12,383 nt of DNA from an uncultured Gemmatimonadota bacterium (lineage in GTDB: Bacteria > Gemmatimonadota > Gemmatimonadetes > Gemmatimonadales > Gemmatimonadaceae): positions 1-12,383 of the forward strand of contig CAMLEQ010000068.1 of the NCBI GenBank assembly GCA_946479015.1, written 5' to 3'. The notes beneath the pieces are model-generated. The model was not told the origin of the DNA and made no database searches. It saw nothing but the letters and a program-made list of their open reading frames with translations. Each line of letters begins with the position of its first letter. Position 1 is the stretch's first letter. Shown piece after piece: positions 1 through 5,966 of the stretch. The position numbers were made by a program, and so were the translations under genes.

Positions 1-720
1 CACCCCGCCGTCCCCGCCCCCGCCGCGGCCGGGCCGCCCCGCCCGGGGCCGACCCCCCCCGCGCCCCCGTACCGCCCGGCCCCGGCGCCGGATGCGGCCC
101 CCCCGCCGCTGCGGCGCGACGCCGCATCCGCCGGCGATGCCGCGCCCCCGGAGCCGATGGGCTCTCTCGCGCCGGAGCCGGCGCGCCGCACGAGCGCCGT
201 CGCCACGCCGGAGCCCCCCATCGATCCACGCCCCTCCGCGCGGCGCGCCGACGTTCCGGCGGATGCCGCGCCCGCGAGGAACGGGCGGGGAAACGGCGCC
301 GGGGGCGCGGGCGGCGCGCAGGAGCGCCTCGCGATCAACCGGCTGGTGGAGCGGTGGGACGACGTGATCGCGCGCGTGCGCGCCGATGGCCGCATGGTGC
401 TCGCGGCGGCGCTCCAGCACGCGATCCCCGGCGCGGTGTCGGGGCGCGGCGAGATCACGCTCGAGCTCGAAGGGAGCGATGCGGTGTACCAGCAGCCGAT
501 CGCCGATGCGGCCTCGGATGTGCTCTCCGCCGTCGGGACGTTCTTCACCGGCGCCACGCGCCTCCAGGTGCGCGTGGCCGATGGCGCGGGCACCGACGCC
601 GCCGCGCCGCGCCGCCTCACCGAGGAAAGCATCCGGAGCGAGCGACTCGCGATGCTGCGCAAGCGCGATCCCGCGCTCGATCTCGCGATCGATGCGCTCG
701 ACCTGGAGCTCATCGACTGA
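1..720 (+). CDS. dnaX: DNA polymerase III subunit gamma/tau, C-terminal part (5' end outside window)
   Basis: The reading frame is open from the first base of the window to a TGA, giving 239 visible residues with no start of its own, so this is the 3' part of a longer gene. About the first 100 residues are a Pro/Ala/Arg low-complexity linker. From residue 107 a compact domain begins (AQERLAINRLVERWDDVIA, then a region around HAIPGAVSGRGEITLEL), resembling the C-terminal tau domain that contacts polymerase alpha. The AAA+ clamp-loader domain would lie upstream, outside the window. Identification rests largely on context: ybaB and recR follow directly, which is the classic dnaX-ybaB-recR order. 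The tail itself is poorly conserved, so sequence alone would give only moderate certainty. No programmed-frameshift signal can be assessed here. Confidence 0.82.
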   Translation, partial: HPAVPAPAAAGPPRPGPTPPAPPYRPAPAPDAAPPPLRRDAASAGDAAPPEPMGSLAPEPARRTSAVATPEPPIDPRPSARRADVPADAAPARNGRGNGAGGAGGAQERLAINRLVERWDDVIARVRADGRMVLAAALQHAIPGAVSGRGEITLELEGSDAVYQQPIADAASDVLSAVGTFFTGATRLQVRVADGAGTDAAAPRRLTEESIRSERLAMLRKRDPALDLAIDALDLELID

Positions 721-728
721 CCGCGCGC

Positions 729-758
729 TTGCCAGAGCCGCCGCGCGCGGCGTAGTTT
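729..758 (+). promoter_or_regulatory. Candidate sigma-70-like promoter for ybaB-recR
   Basis: In the 61-base gap after dnaX, TTGCCA (729-734) matches the -35 consensus at five of six bases. After an 18-base spacer comes TAGTTT (753-758), which matches the -10 consensus at only three of six. An 8-bp inverted repeat, CCGCGCGC (721-728) with GCGCGCGG (743-750), overlaps it and could weaken transcription arriving from dnaX. A transcript would begin about 15 bases before the ybaB ATG. This is a pattern match only. Confidence 0.33.
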
Positions 759-781
759 CACCGGCTCCACAGCGACGTACC

Positions 782-1099
782 ATGGCCGACTTCATGAAGA
801 TGCTGCAACAGGCGCAGCAGGTGCAGGGGCGCTTGCAGCAGATGCAGCAGGAGCTCGAGAGCAGGACCGTCTCCGCGTCCAGCGGCGGCGGGATGGTGAC
901 CGTGACCGCGGACGGGAAGGGGCAGGTCCGCCAGGTGCGCATCGACCCCACGGTGGTGAACCCCGCCGATGTGGAGATGCTCGAGGATCTGGTGCTCGCC
1001 GCCATCACCGAAGCGCAGAAGAAGGCGGCGGAGCTGGCGCAGGAGGAGATGCAGAAGGTCACGGGGGGACTCTCGCTGCCGTTCAAGCTGCCGTTCTGA
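782..1099 (+). CDS. ybaB: YbaB/EbfC family nucleoid-associated protein
   Basis: This 105-residue protein has the usual length and layout of the YbaB/EbfC DNA-binding family. Residues 1-28 form a Gln-rich amphipathic helix (MADFMKMLQQAQQVQGRLQQ). A short strand segment, GGMVTVTADGKGQVRQVRID (36-55), carries the family-typical 'v.v.g.g.v..v.id' pattern. A closing acidic helix (66-91) ends in a Gly/Leu/Pro-rich tail. The ATG at 782 is chosen because the upstream extension of the frame lies inside dnaX and is not family-like. No clear Shine-Dalgarno precedes it. The family forms dimers that bind DNA with little sequence specificity. Its placement between dnaX and recR is conserved across many bacteria and supports the call. 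It ends one base before the recR ATG. Confidence 0.95.
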   Translation: MADFMKMLQQAQQVQGRLQQMQQELESRTVSASSGGGMVTVTADGKGQVRQVRIDPTVVNPADVEMLEDLVLAAITEAQKKAAELAQEEMQKVTGGLSLPFKLPF

Positions 1100-1100
1100 G

Positions 1101-1688
1101 ATGTCCGCGATCGACGACCTCGCCGCGGAGCTGTCGAAGCTTCCGGGGATCGGCCGCAAGACCGCCCTCCGCCTCACGTATCACCTGCTCAAGCAGCCGC
1201 CGGATCAGAGCCGCCGCCTCGCCGGCGCGCTGGAGGGGCTGGTGGAGCGGGTGCGGCGCTGTTCGGTGTGCGGCAACCTCACCGAGGGAGATCCGTGCGC
1301 CATCTGTGGCGATGCGCGGCGCGATCGCGCGGTGCTGTGCGTGGTGGAAGAGGCCTCGGACATCGGGGCCATCGAGCGGGCGGGGGAGTTCCACGGCGTG
1401 TATCACGTGCTCGGTGGGCGCCTCTCCCCCCTGGATGGCGTGGGACCGGAGGACCTGGCGATCCAGCCGCTCGTGGATCGCGTGTCGGCCGGGGCGGTGC
1501 GCGAGGTGATCATCGCCACCAACCCGAGCCTCGAAGGGGAAGCGACCGCCCTCTACGTGCAGCGCCAGGTGGCGTCGCACGTGGGTGTGGTCTCGCGCAT
1601 CGCGCGCGGGATCCCGGTGGGCGGTGATCTCGAGTACGCGGACGGGGTGACGATCGCCCAGGCGATCAGTGCCCGACGGGAGATGTGA
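1101..1688 (+). CDS. recR: Recombination mediator protein RecR
   Basis: The 195-residue product has every RecR landmark at normal length. A helix-hairpin-helix sits at residues 11-30 (LSKLPGIGRKTALRLTYHLL). A four-cysteine zinc site is formed by C54, C57, C66 and C69 (CSVCGNLTEGDPCAIC). The Toprim domain starts near residue 78 (VLCVVEE), continues through LSPLDGVGPEDL (108-119) and includes EVIIATNPSLEGEATALY (135-152). RecR acts with RecO, and in some contexts RecF, to load RecA on SSB-coated single-stranded DNA at gaps and stalled forks. The ATG lies one base after the ybaB stop. Its own TGA overlaps the ATG of the next small gene by one base (ATGTGATG around 1683-1690), suggesting coupled translation through this part of the array. 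Confidence 0.97.
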   Translation: MSAIDDLAAELSKLPGIGRKTALRLTYHLLKQPPDQSRRLAGALEGLVERVRRCSVCGNLTEGDPCAICGDARRDRAVLCVVEEASDIGAIERAGEFHGVYHVLGGRLSPLDGVGPEDLAIQPLVDRVSAGAVREVIIATNPSLEGEATALYVQRQVASHVGVVSRIARGIPVGGDLEYADGVTIAQAISARREM

Positions 1689-1960
1689 TGCGACGTTCCC
1701 GGACCATGGCGGCCGCCGCCGGCTTCGCTGGTGGCCTCGTGCTGGGGTTAGTCGTCTGGAGTCAGCAGACGCAGCGATCCCGGCGTGACCTGTTCAGCGC
1801 CCAGCCGTGGCGCCGGATGGCGGCCCTCGGCTATCTCCGCGGGCAGCGGAGCCCGCGGAGCGTGCGCCTGCTGCGCGATTACGTCGCGTGGGAGAATCAC
1901 CCCGGTCTTCGCCGTCGCGGCCAGACGATCCTGCGCCGGATGGAACAGTCTCTCGAATAG
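1688..1960 (+). CDS. Small single-pass membrane protein of unknown function, HEAT-like soluble part
   Basis: I do not recognise this gene. It would encode 90 residues from the ATG at 1688. An in-frame GTG at 1685 would add one residue; I prefer the ATG because it overlaps the recR stop by one base. After a basic start (MRRSRTM), residues 8-24 are a plausible transmembrane or anchor segment (AAAAGFAGGLVLGLVVW). The remaining roughly 65 residues are Arg-rich and predicted helical, with spacing reminiscent of a single HEAT-type helical pair (WRRMAALGYLRG, then SVRLLRDYVAWE, then HPGLRRRGQTILRRMEQ). That resemblance is an inference. With basic residues before the anchor, the soluble part may lie outside the cytoplasm or the protein may use either topology; the sequence does not decide. 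mglB starts 13 bases after its stop, so co-expression with the polarity genes is likely. Confidence 0.72.
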   Translation: MRRSRTMAAAAGFAGGLVLGLVVWSQQTQRSRRDLFSAQPWRRMAALGYLRGQRSPRSVRLLRDYVAWENHPGLRRRGQTILRRMEQSLE

Positions 1961-1973
1961 GCAGGTCGGACAC

Positions 1974-2459
1974 ATGCCCGTTGGTGCAGCCAGTTGGTCG
2001 TTCACCGAGGACGATTACGGAGCGATTCTCAAGGCGCTCCAGCAGTTCCTCCATGACAGCAACTCGCGCTCGGCGCTCCTCGTGGACCGCGCCGGGCAGC
2101 TCGTCGCGACCGTGGGGGAGCCGCCGCAGTTCGATCCCACCGCGTTCGCGACCCTCACCGCCGCCGACTTCAGCGCCAACGACCAGCTCGCGCGCCTGAT
2201 CGGCGAGACGGAGTTCAGCTCCCTCTTCCACCAGGGGGAGCAGGAGTCCATGTACCTCGTGGACATCGCGCGGCGGGTGATCCTCGTGATCCTGTTCGAC
2301 ACGCGCACCACGCTCGGACTCGTCCGCCTCAAGGTGAAGCCCACGGTGGAGGAGCTGACCCGGTTGTTCACCGAGCTGTTCCAGCGCGACCGCGCGCAGG
2401 AAGGCCCCCCCAACATTCTCGCGGGGGCCGAGGACGAGATCGATCGGCTGTTCCAGTGA
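1974..2459 (+). CDS. mglB: MglB, Roadblock/LC7 GTPase-activating partner of MglA
   Basis: The 161-residue protein is a Roadblock/LC7-fold protein of the length expected for MglB. Residues 10-30 form the first helix. A strand pair follows ([15 protein letters not shown], 34-48), then a helix-loop segment with [20 protein letters not shown] (61-80). The central pair is [19 protein letters not shown] (91-109), and residues 112-122 are [13 protein letters not shown]-terminal helix ends in DEIDRLFQ (154-161), resembling the acidic C-terminal tail of the Myxococcus protein. In characterised systems MglB dimers stimulate GTP hydrolysis by MglA and help set front-rear polarity. Position supports the call: mglA begins 13 bases downstream, matching the mglBA order. 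The ATG at 1974 has an AGG (1963-1965) about 10 bases upstream. A general Roadblock protein is the only real alternative. Confidence 0.92.
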   Translation: MPVGAASWSFTEDDYGAILKALQQFLHDSNSRSALLVDRAGQLVATVGEPPQFDPTAFATLTAADFSANDQLARLIGETEFSSLFHQGEQESMYLVDIARRVILVILFDTRTTLGLVRLKVKPTVEELTRLFTELFQRDRAQEGPPNILAGAEDEIDRLFQ

Positions 2460-2472
2460 CCGGGGGGCGGCC

Positions 2473-3150
2473 ATGTCGATGATCAACTACGCGTCGCGCG
2501 AGATCAACTGCAAGATCGTGTACTACGGCCCGGGGCTGGGCGGGAAGACCACGAACCTCGAGCACGTGTACGGCCGCGTGCAGCCCGACACGCGCGGGAA
2601 GCTCATCTCGCTCGCCACGGAGACGGAGCGCACGCTCTTCTTCGACTTCCTCCCCGTGGATCTCGGTACCATCCGCGGCTTCAAGACGCGCTTCCACCTG
2701 TACACGGTGCCGGGGCAGGTGTATTACAACGCGAGCCGCAAGCTGATCCTCAAGGGCGTGGACGGGATCGTGTTCGTCGCCGACTCGCAGATCGAGCGCA
2801 TGGAGGCGAACCAGGAAGCGATGCAGAACCTGTACGACAACATGCAGGAGTACGGGTACGATCTCACCACCATGCCGTTCGTGATCCAGTACAACAAGCG
2901 CGACCTCTCGAACGCCGCGCCGGTGGTGGAGCTCCAAGCGGCGCTGAACCCGGGGTGGGAGGTGCGCGAGCCGTCGAAGCAGCGGATCACCCCCGATCCG
3001 TACCACGCGGGGGAGAATCTCGTGGAGCAGATCTCCACGGGCGAATGGGTGGAGCATGCGCCATATTTCGAGGCGGTGGCCGTGACGGGGGACGGAGTGT
3101 TCGATACGCTGAAGGCAGTCAGCAAGCTCGTACTGAAGACGCTGGCATAG
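2473..3150 (+). CDS. mglA: MglA, Ras-like polarity/gliding GTPase with an extra internal segment
   Basis: The 225-residue GTPase shows the MglA G motifs in order. The P-loop is GPGLGGKTT (19-27). Switch I contains [12 protein letters not shown] with R53, the position of the intrinsic arginine finger in MglA. The G3 motif is TVPGQ (78-82) with Q82, replacing the DTAGQ of Ras. G4 is NKRD (141-144). G5 lies near VAVTGDG (202-208), followed by [13 protein letters not shown]. In characterised bacteria MglA-GTP sits at the leading pole and directs motility machinery, with MglB as its GAP. Family members I know are about 195 residues. The extra length is almost all at residues 161-196, between G4 and G5. 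A G-rich Shine-Dalgarno-like run (2462-2470) precedes the ATG. pgsA follows after 15 bases. Confidence 0.96.
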   Translation: MSMINYASREINCKIVYYGPGLGGKTTNLEHVYGRVQPDTRGKLISLATETERTLFFDFLPVDLGTIRGFKTRFHLYTVPGQVYYNASRKLILKGVDGIVFVADSQIERMEANQEAMQNLYDNMQEYGYDLTTMPFVIQYNKRDLSNAAPVVELQAALNPGWEVREPSKQRITPDPYHAGENLVEQISTGEWVEHAPYFEAVAVTGDGVFDTLKAVSKLVLKTLA

Positions 3151-3165
3151 GTCGGTGGCGGTGCG

Positions 3166-3861
3166 GTGAACCTCCCCAACGCGCTGACCGTCGGGCGCAT
3201 TGCCGCCACTCCGCTGATCGCGCTGCTCCCGTTCGCGTCGAGCTGGGAGCTGAAGCTCGCGGGTTTCCTGTTGTATCTGGTCGCGGCAATCAGCGACTAC
3301 TACGACGGCGTGCTCGCGCGCACGCGCGGGCTGGTCACCGACCTCGGCAAGCTCCTCGATCCGCTCGCCGACAAGCTCCTCCTGCTCGGCACGCTCGTCC
3401 CCATCTACCTGCTCATGGCGGGAGTGGGGACGCCGCTCTCCATGAGCTTCGTCACGCCGTGGGGGCGCGCGGCGGTTCCGCTGTGGGTGGTGCTGGTGGT
3501 ACTGGGGCGCGAGCTGGTGATGACGATCTTCCGGCAGGCCGCCGCGCGTCGCGGTGTGATCATCGCCGCCATCGGCCCGGCGAAGTGGAAGATGGGCTTC
3601 CAGTCGGTGTGGGTCGGCGCATCGTACTTCTGGTTCGCGGCGCGGGACGCGCAGTTCCACTACCTGTGGGTCGGCCCCTGGTGGCGCGCCTTCGCACAGT
3701 TCAACGGCATCGTGGGCGTGGCGTCGATGTGGATCGCGGTGGCGCTGACGATCTACTCGCTCCTGCTGTACTTCGCCCGGTACGGCGCGGTCTTCGCGGG
3801 ACGCGGGGCGCGGGACGCGGGGCGCGTGCGGCCTCCGGCGGATCCCCCCCGGAACCCATGA
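3166..3861 (+). CDS. pgsA: CDP-alcohol phosphatidyltransferase, probable phosphatidylglycerophosphate synthase
   Basis: The protein (231 residues, GTG start) begins MNLPNALTVGRI, a typical PgsA N-terminus, which supports this start. The complete family catalytic motif is present: D44-x2-D47-G48-x2-A51-R52-x8-G61-x3-D65-x3-D69. These aspartates bind the metal and the CDP-alcohol. Hydrophobic segments lie near residues 11-23, 29-43, 71-88, 103-122, 147-158 and 182-204, consistent with a polytopic inner-membrane enzyme. GRE at 114-116 also fits PgsA. The likely reaction joins CDP-diacylglycerol and glycerol-3-phosphate to give phosphatidylglycerophosphate, although another CDP-alcohol transferase cannot be excluded. 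The C-terminal tail (about 211-231) is low complexity; residues 211-220 are encoded by a 14-bp tandem repeat and look like a non-ancestral extension. The gene starts 15 bases after mglA. Confidence 0.9.
   Translation: MNLPNALTVGRIAATPLIALLPFASSWELKLAGFLLYLVAAISDYYDGVLARTRGLVTDLGKLLDPLADKLLLLGTLVPIYLLMAGVGTPLSMSFVTPWGRAAVPLWVVLVVLGRELVMTIFRQAAARRGVIIAAIGPAKWKMGFQSVWVGASYFWFAARDAQFHYLWVGPWWRAFAQFNGIVGVASMWIAVALTIYSLLLYFARYGAVFAGRGARDAGRVRPPADPPRNP
3797..3826 (+). repeat. 14-bp tandem repeat, left half of an inverted repeat pair, inside the 3' end of pgsA
   Basis: CGGGACGCGGGGCG occurs twice in perfect tandem (3797-3810 and 3811-3824), followed by CG. It encodes PgsA residues 211-220. Its reverse complement, with a few changes, recurs at 3905-3942, so the two arrays can pair across a loop of about 80 bases. 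Confidence 0.8.
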
Positions 3862-3904
3862 GCGATCGCGCTGTGAGATCGGCGGCAGCCGGCTGACCCC
3901 GGAT

Positions 3905-3942
3905 CGCATCCCGCGTCCCGCACCCCGCGTCCCGCACCCCGC
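3905..3942 (+). repeat. 14-bp tandem repeat, right half of an inverted repeat pair, abutting the cinA start
   Basis: GCGTCCCGCACCCC occurs twice in perfect tandem (3913-3926 and 3927-3940), with a partial, diverged third unit before it (3905-3912). Bases 3905-3933 pair with 3798-3826 over 29 positions, 26 of them Watson-Crick and one G-U. The array ends two bases before the cinA ATG and occupies the place where a Shine-Dalgarno would be expected. Confidence 0.8.
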
Positions 3943-3943
3943 A

Positions 3944-5206
3944 ATGTTGCGCGTCGAGCTACTCACCATCGGCGATGAGCTTCTCCTCGGCTACACGGTG
4001 GACACCAACGCCGCGCACCTCGCGCGCGCGCTGGCCGAGGTGGGGATCGTGGTGTCGCGCCGCGCGACGGTGGCCGATGACGCGCAGGAGATCGCGAGCG
4101 CGGTGCGGGAGGCGCTCGATCGCACGGGAGGGGTGATCACCACCGGCGGTCTCGGTCCCACGGCGGACGACCGCACGCGCCCGGCCATCGCCGCGCTCTT
4201 CGGTCGCGCGCTGCACCGTGATGACGCCATCGTGGCCACGATCGAGGCGCGGTTCCGCGCGATGGGCAACGCGGCGATGCCTCCGGCGAACGTGACGCAG
4301 GCGATGGTGCCCGAGGGGGCGCGCCTCCTCGAGAACCGGCACGGTACCGCGCCGGGGCTCTGGCTCGAGGACGATGCCGGACGGTTCGTGGCCATGCTCC
4401 CCGGCGTCCCCCGGGAGATGCGCGGGATGCTGGCGGACGTCCTCCTCCCGCTCCTGCGCGAGCGCGCGGGCGCCGGGGGATCCTCGGGCGCGGTGGTGCT
4501 CTCGCGGACGGTGCGCACCACGGGGATCGGCGAGTCGGCGCTCGCGGAGCGACTCGGGGAGCTCGCCGGCGGCGTGGACGGACTCCCCCTCGCCTTCCTC
4601 CCCGGCTGGGAAGGGGTGGATCTACGGCTCACGGTGCGCGGCGCGGATCGCGCGGCGGCCGAGCGCGCGCTCGACGCCGCGGCGGCGAAGCTCCGGGAGC
4701 GCGCCGCGCGATGGGTGTACGGAGAGGGCGCCGCGGATCTGGCGGCGGTGGTGCTCCAGCTGTGTCGCGAGCGCACCGCGCGGCTGGCCACCGCGGAGAG
4801 CTGCACCGGCGGGTTGCTCGGCGGGCGCCTCACCGCGATCTCCGGCGCGAGCGACGTGTACCTGGGCGGCGTCGTCGCGTACGACAACGCCGTGAAGGAG
4901 CGGCTGCTCGGCGTGCCGGCGGCGCTCCTGCGAGAGCACGGCGCGGTGAGCGAAGCGGTGGCGGTCGCCATGGCGCGCGGCGCGTGCGATGCCACGGGTG
5001 CCACGGTCTCGATGGCGATCACCGGCGTGGCCGGCCCGGGCGGCGGCACCCCGGAGAAGCCGGTCGGGACGGTATGGCTGGCGGCGCACGCGCTCGGCGA
5101 GACGCGCGCCGTCCGCCGCGTGCTCCCTGGCGATCGCGAGGAGATCCGCCGCCGCGCCACGCAGGGCGCGCTCGATCTCGTGCGCCGCGCATTGCAGGGC
5201 GTGTAG
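3944..5206 (+). CDS. cinA: CinA family protein: nucleotide pyrophosphatase-like domain plus NMN deamidase (PncC) domain
   Basis: The 420-residue product has the full two-domain CinA layout. The N-terminal MoCF-binding/COG1058 domain opens with ELLTIGDELLLGYTVDTN (5-22) and carries TTGGLGPTADD (66-76). Its LPGVPREM segment follows further on, near bases 4399-4422. The C-terminal domain carries the PncC signature AESCTGG with Ser286, the expected catalytic serine, then AITGVAGPGGGTPEKPVGTV. PncC-type domains deamidate nicotinamide mononucleotide to nicotinic acid mononucleotide in pyridine nucleotide recycling. Some N-terminal domains have ADP-ribose pyrophosphatase activity, and in some bacteria CinA is linked to competence and RecA. 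The ATG at 3944 gives a family-typical N-terminus (MLRVELLTIGDE). It lacks a Shine-Dalgarno because the repeat array lies immediately upstream. It is separated from pgsA by 82 bases and is not followed closely by another gene. Confidence 0.95.
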   Translation: MLRVELLTIGDELLLGYTVDTNAAHLARALAEVGIVVSRRATVADDAQEIASAVREALDRTGGVITTGGLGPTADDRTRPAIAALFGRALHRDDAIVATIEARFRAMGNAAMPPANVTQAMVPEGARLLENRHGTAPGLWLEDDAGRFVAMLPGVPREMRGMLADVLLPLLRERAGAGGSSGAVVLSRTVRTTGIGESALAERLGELAGGVDGLPLAFLPGWEGVDLRLTVRGADRAAAERALDAAAAKLRERAARWVYGEGAADLAAVVLQLCRERTARLATAESCTGGLLGGRLTAISGASDVYLGGVVAYDNAVKERLLGVPAALLREHGAVSEAVAVAMARGACDATGATVSMAITGVAGPGGGTPEKPVGTVWLAAHALGETRAVRRVLPGDREEIRRRATQGALDLVRRALQGV

Positions 5207-5221
5207 CGCTCCGCCGGTCTT

Positions 5222-5236
5222 CTGCCGCTTCGGCAG
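5222..5236 (+). terminator. Short hairpin after cinA, possible weak terminator
   Basis: CTGCCG (5222-5227) and CGGCAG (5231-5236) form a perfect 6-bp stem with a 3-base loop, 15 bases after the cinA stop. There is no following T-run (TGTCATGG), so it does not meet the usual rule for an intrinsic terminator. Confidence 0.35.
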
Positions 5237-5254
5237 TGTCATGGGGCATGCCGG

Positions 5255-5286
5255 TTGCACGACTCGTACACCCTGGAAAGATTTAA
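5255..5286 (+). promoter_or_regulatory. Candidate promoter for grpE-dnaJ
   Basis: TTGCAC (5255-5260) resembles a -35 box. AGATTT (5279-5284), after an 18-base spacer, sits in AAAGATTTAA (5277-5286), the only AT-rich patch in this leader. The -10 match is poor. I looked for a CIRCE inverted repeat (the HrcA operator) and for clear sigma-32 boxes in 5207-5361 and saw neither, so how this heat-shock pair is regulated is not visible. Confidence 0.33.
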
Positions 5287-5347
5287 CGGAGCCGAGCGCC
5301 GTCGTGCGTCCGCTGGGAGCACGGCGGTGCGTCCATACATCAGCGAC

Positions 5348-5352
5348 AAGGA
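5348..5352 (+). promoter_or_regulatory. grpE: Shine-Dalgarno site deciding the grpE GTG start
   Basis: AAGGA lies 9 bases before the GTG at 5362. It is the clearest ribosome-binding site in the window and is the reason for choosing GTG 5362 as the grpE start. Confidence 0.7.
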
Positions 5353-5361
5353 TTCTCAATC

Positions 5362-5949
5362 GTGCGAGATGATCTCGATCTGCCCCCCGATGGCCCGTCG
5401 AACTCGCGCCAGGGTGGGGGAAGTGATGCGCAGGCGGACGGTGTGGGAACCGAGGCCGCGCAGGCCGAGCCGCAGCCTTCGGGGCGCGAGTCGGAGGAGC
5501 AGCTCCAGGAGCAGCTCCAGGAGCAGCGTGACAAGTATCTCCGTCTCGCCGCCGAGTTCGACAACTTCCGCAAGCGGACGGCGCGCGAGCGCCAGGAGGC
5601 GGGCACGCGCGCGCAGGGCGACCTCATGCGCCGCTTCCTCGACTCGCTCGACGACCTCGGCCGCGTGGCATCGGTGAACGCGGACGCGATCGCCGATCCG
5701 CGGACGATCATCGAGGGAGTGGAGGCGGTGCAGCGGAAGCTGCTGAAGGCGCTGTCCGACGCCGGACTCGAGGTGATCGATCCGGTGGACCAGCCGTTCA
5801 ATCCGCAGCTTCACGAGGCGGTGGCCACCGAGCCCGCGTTGTCGCCCGAGGACGACCATCTGGTGGCGCGCGTCTACCAGCCGGGCTACCTGTTTCAGGG
5901 TCAACTGCTTCGGCCGGCGCGAGTGGTCGTGAAGCAGTGGATGCAGTGA
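5362..5949 (+). CDS. grpE: GrpE, nucleotide exchange factor for DnaK
   Basis: The 195-residue protein has the GrpE layout. A disordered polar N-terminus (about 1-44) is followed by a long coiled-coil helix containing EEQLQEQLQEQRDKYLRLAA (45-64) and EFDNFRKRTARE (65-76), the pattern expected for the dimerising stalk. The four-helix and beta-wing region ends in the family signature: FNPQLHEAV (146-154), then HLVARVYQPGYLFQGQLLRP (166-185). GrpE releases ADP from DnaK so that substrate can be freed. The GTG start is supported by AAGGA nine bases upstream. The duplicated QLQEQ is encoded by a short 12-bp DNA repeat near 5505-5525 and may vary in length among relatives. dnaJ follows 17 bases after the stop, so the two are very probably one transcript. 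Confidence 0.96.
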   Translation: MRDDLDLPPDGPSNSRQGGGSDAQADGVGTEAAQAEPQPSGRESEEQLQEQLQEQRDKYLRLAAEFDNFRKRTARERQEAGTRAQGDLMRRFLDSLDDLGRVASVNADAIADPRTIIEGVEAVQRKLLKALSDAGLEVIDPVDQPFNPQLHEAVATEPALSPEDDHLVARVYQPGYLFQGQLLRPARVVVKQWMQ

Positions 5950-5966
5950 CGAGCGCGTAACCGCCC

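Noticed and set aside
721..750. Intrinsic terminator after dnaX from the 8-bp GC inverted repeat
   Set aside because: No T-run follows the stem closely (CGTAGTTTCA), the repeat is simple CG alternation likely by chance at this GC content, and ybaB is expected to be co-transcribed.
386..781. Extension of YbaB upstream of position 782 (in-frame start at 386)
   Set aside because: The added residues overlap the dnaX coding sequence in another frame and do not resemble the family, whereas the ATG at 782 gives the normal 105-residue protein.
2368..3969. 533-residue open frame on the minus strand across mglA and pgsA
   Set aside because: It runs antisense to two confidently identified genes. Its translation is Arg/His/Pro-rich without any domain pattern, as expected for a shadow frame in very GC-rich DNA.
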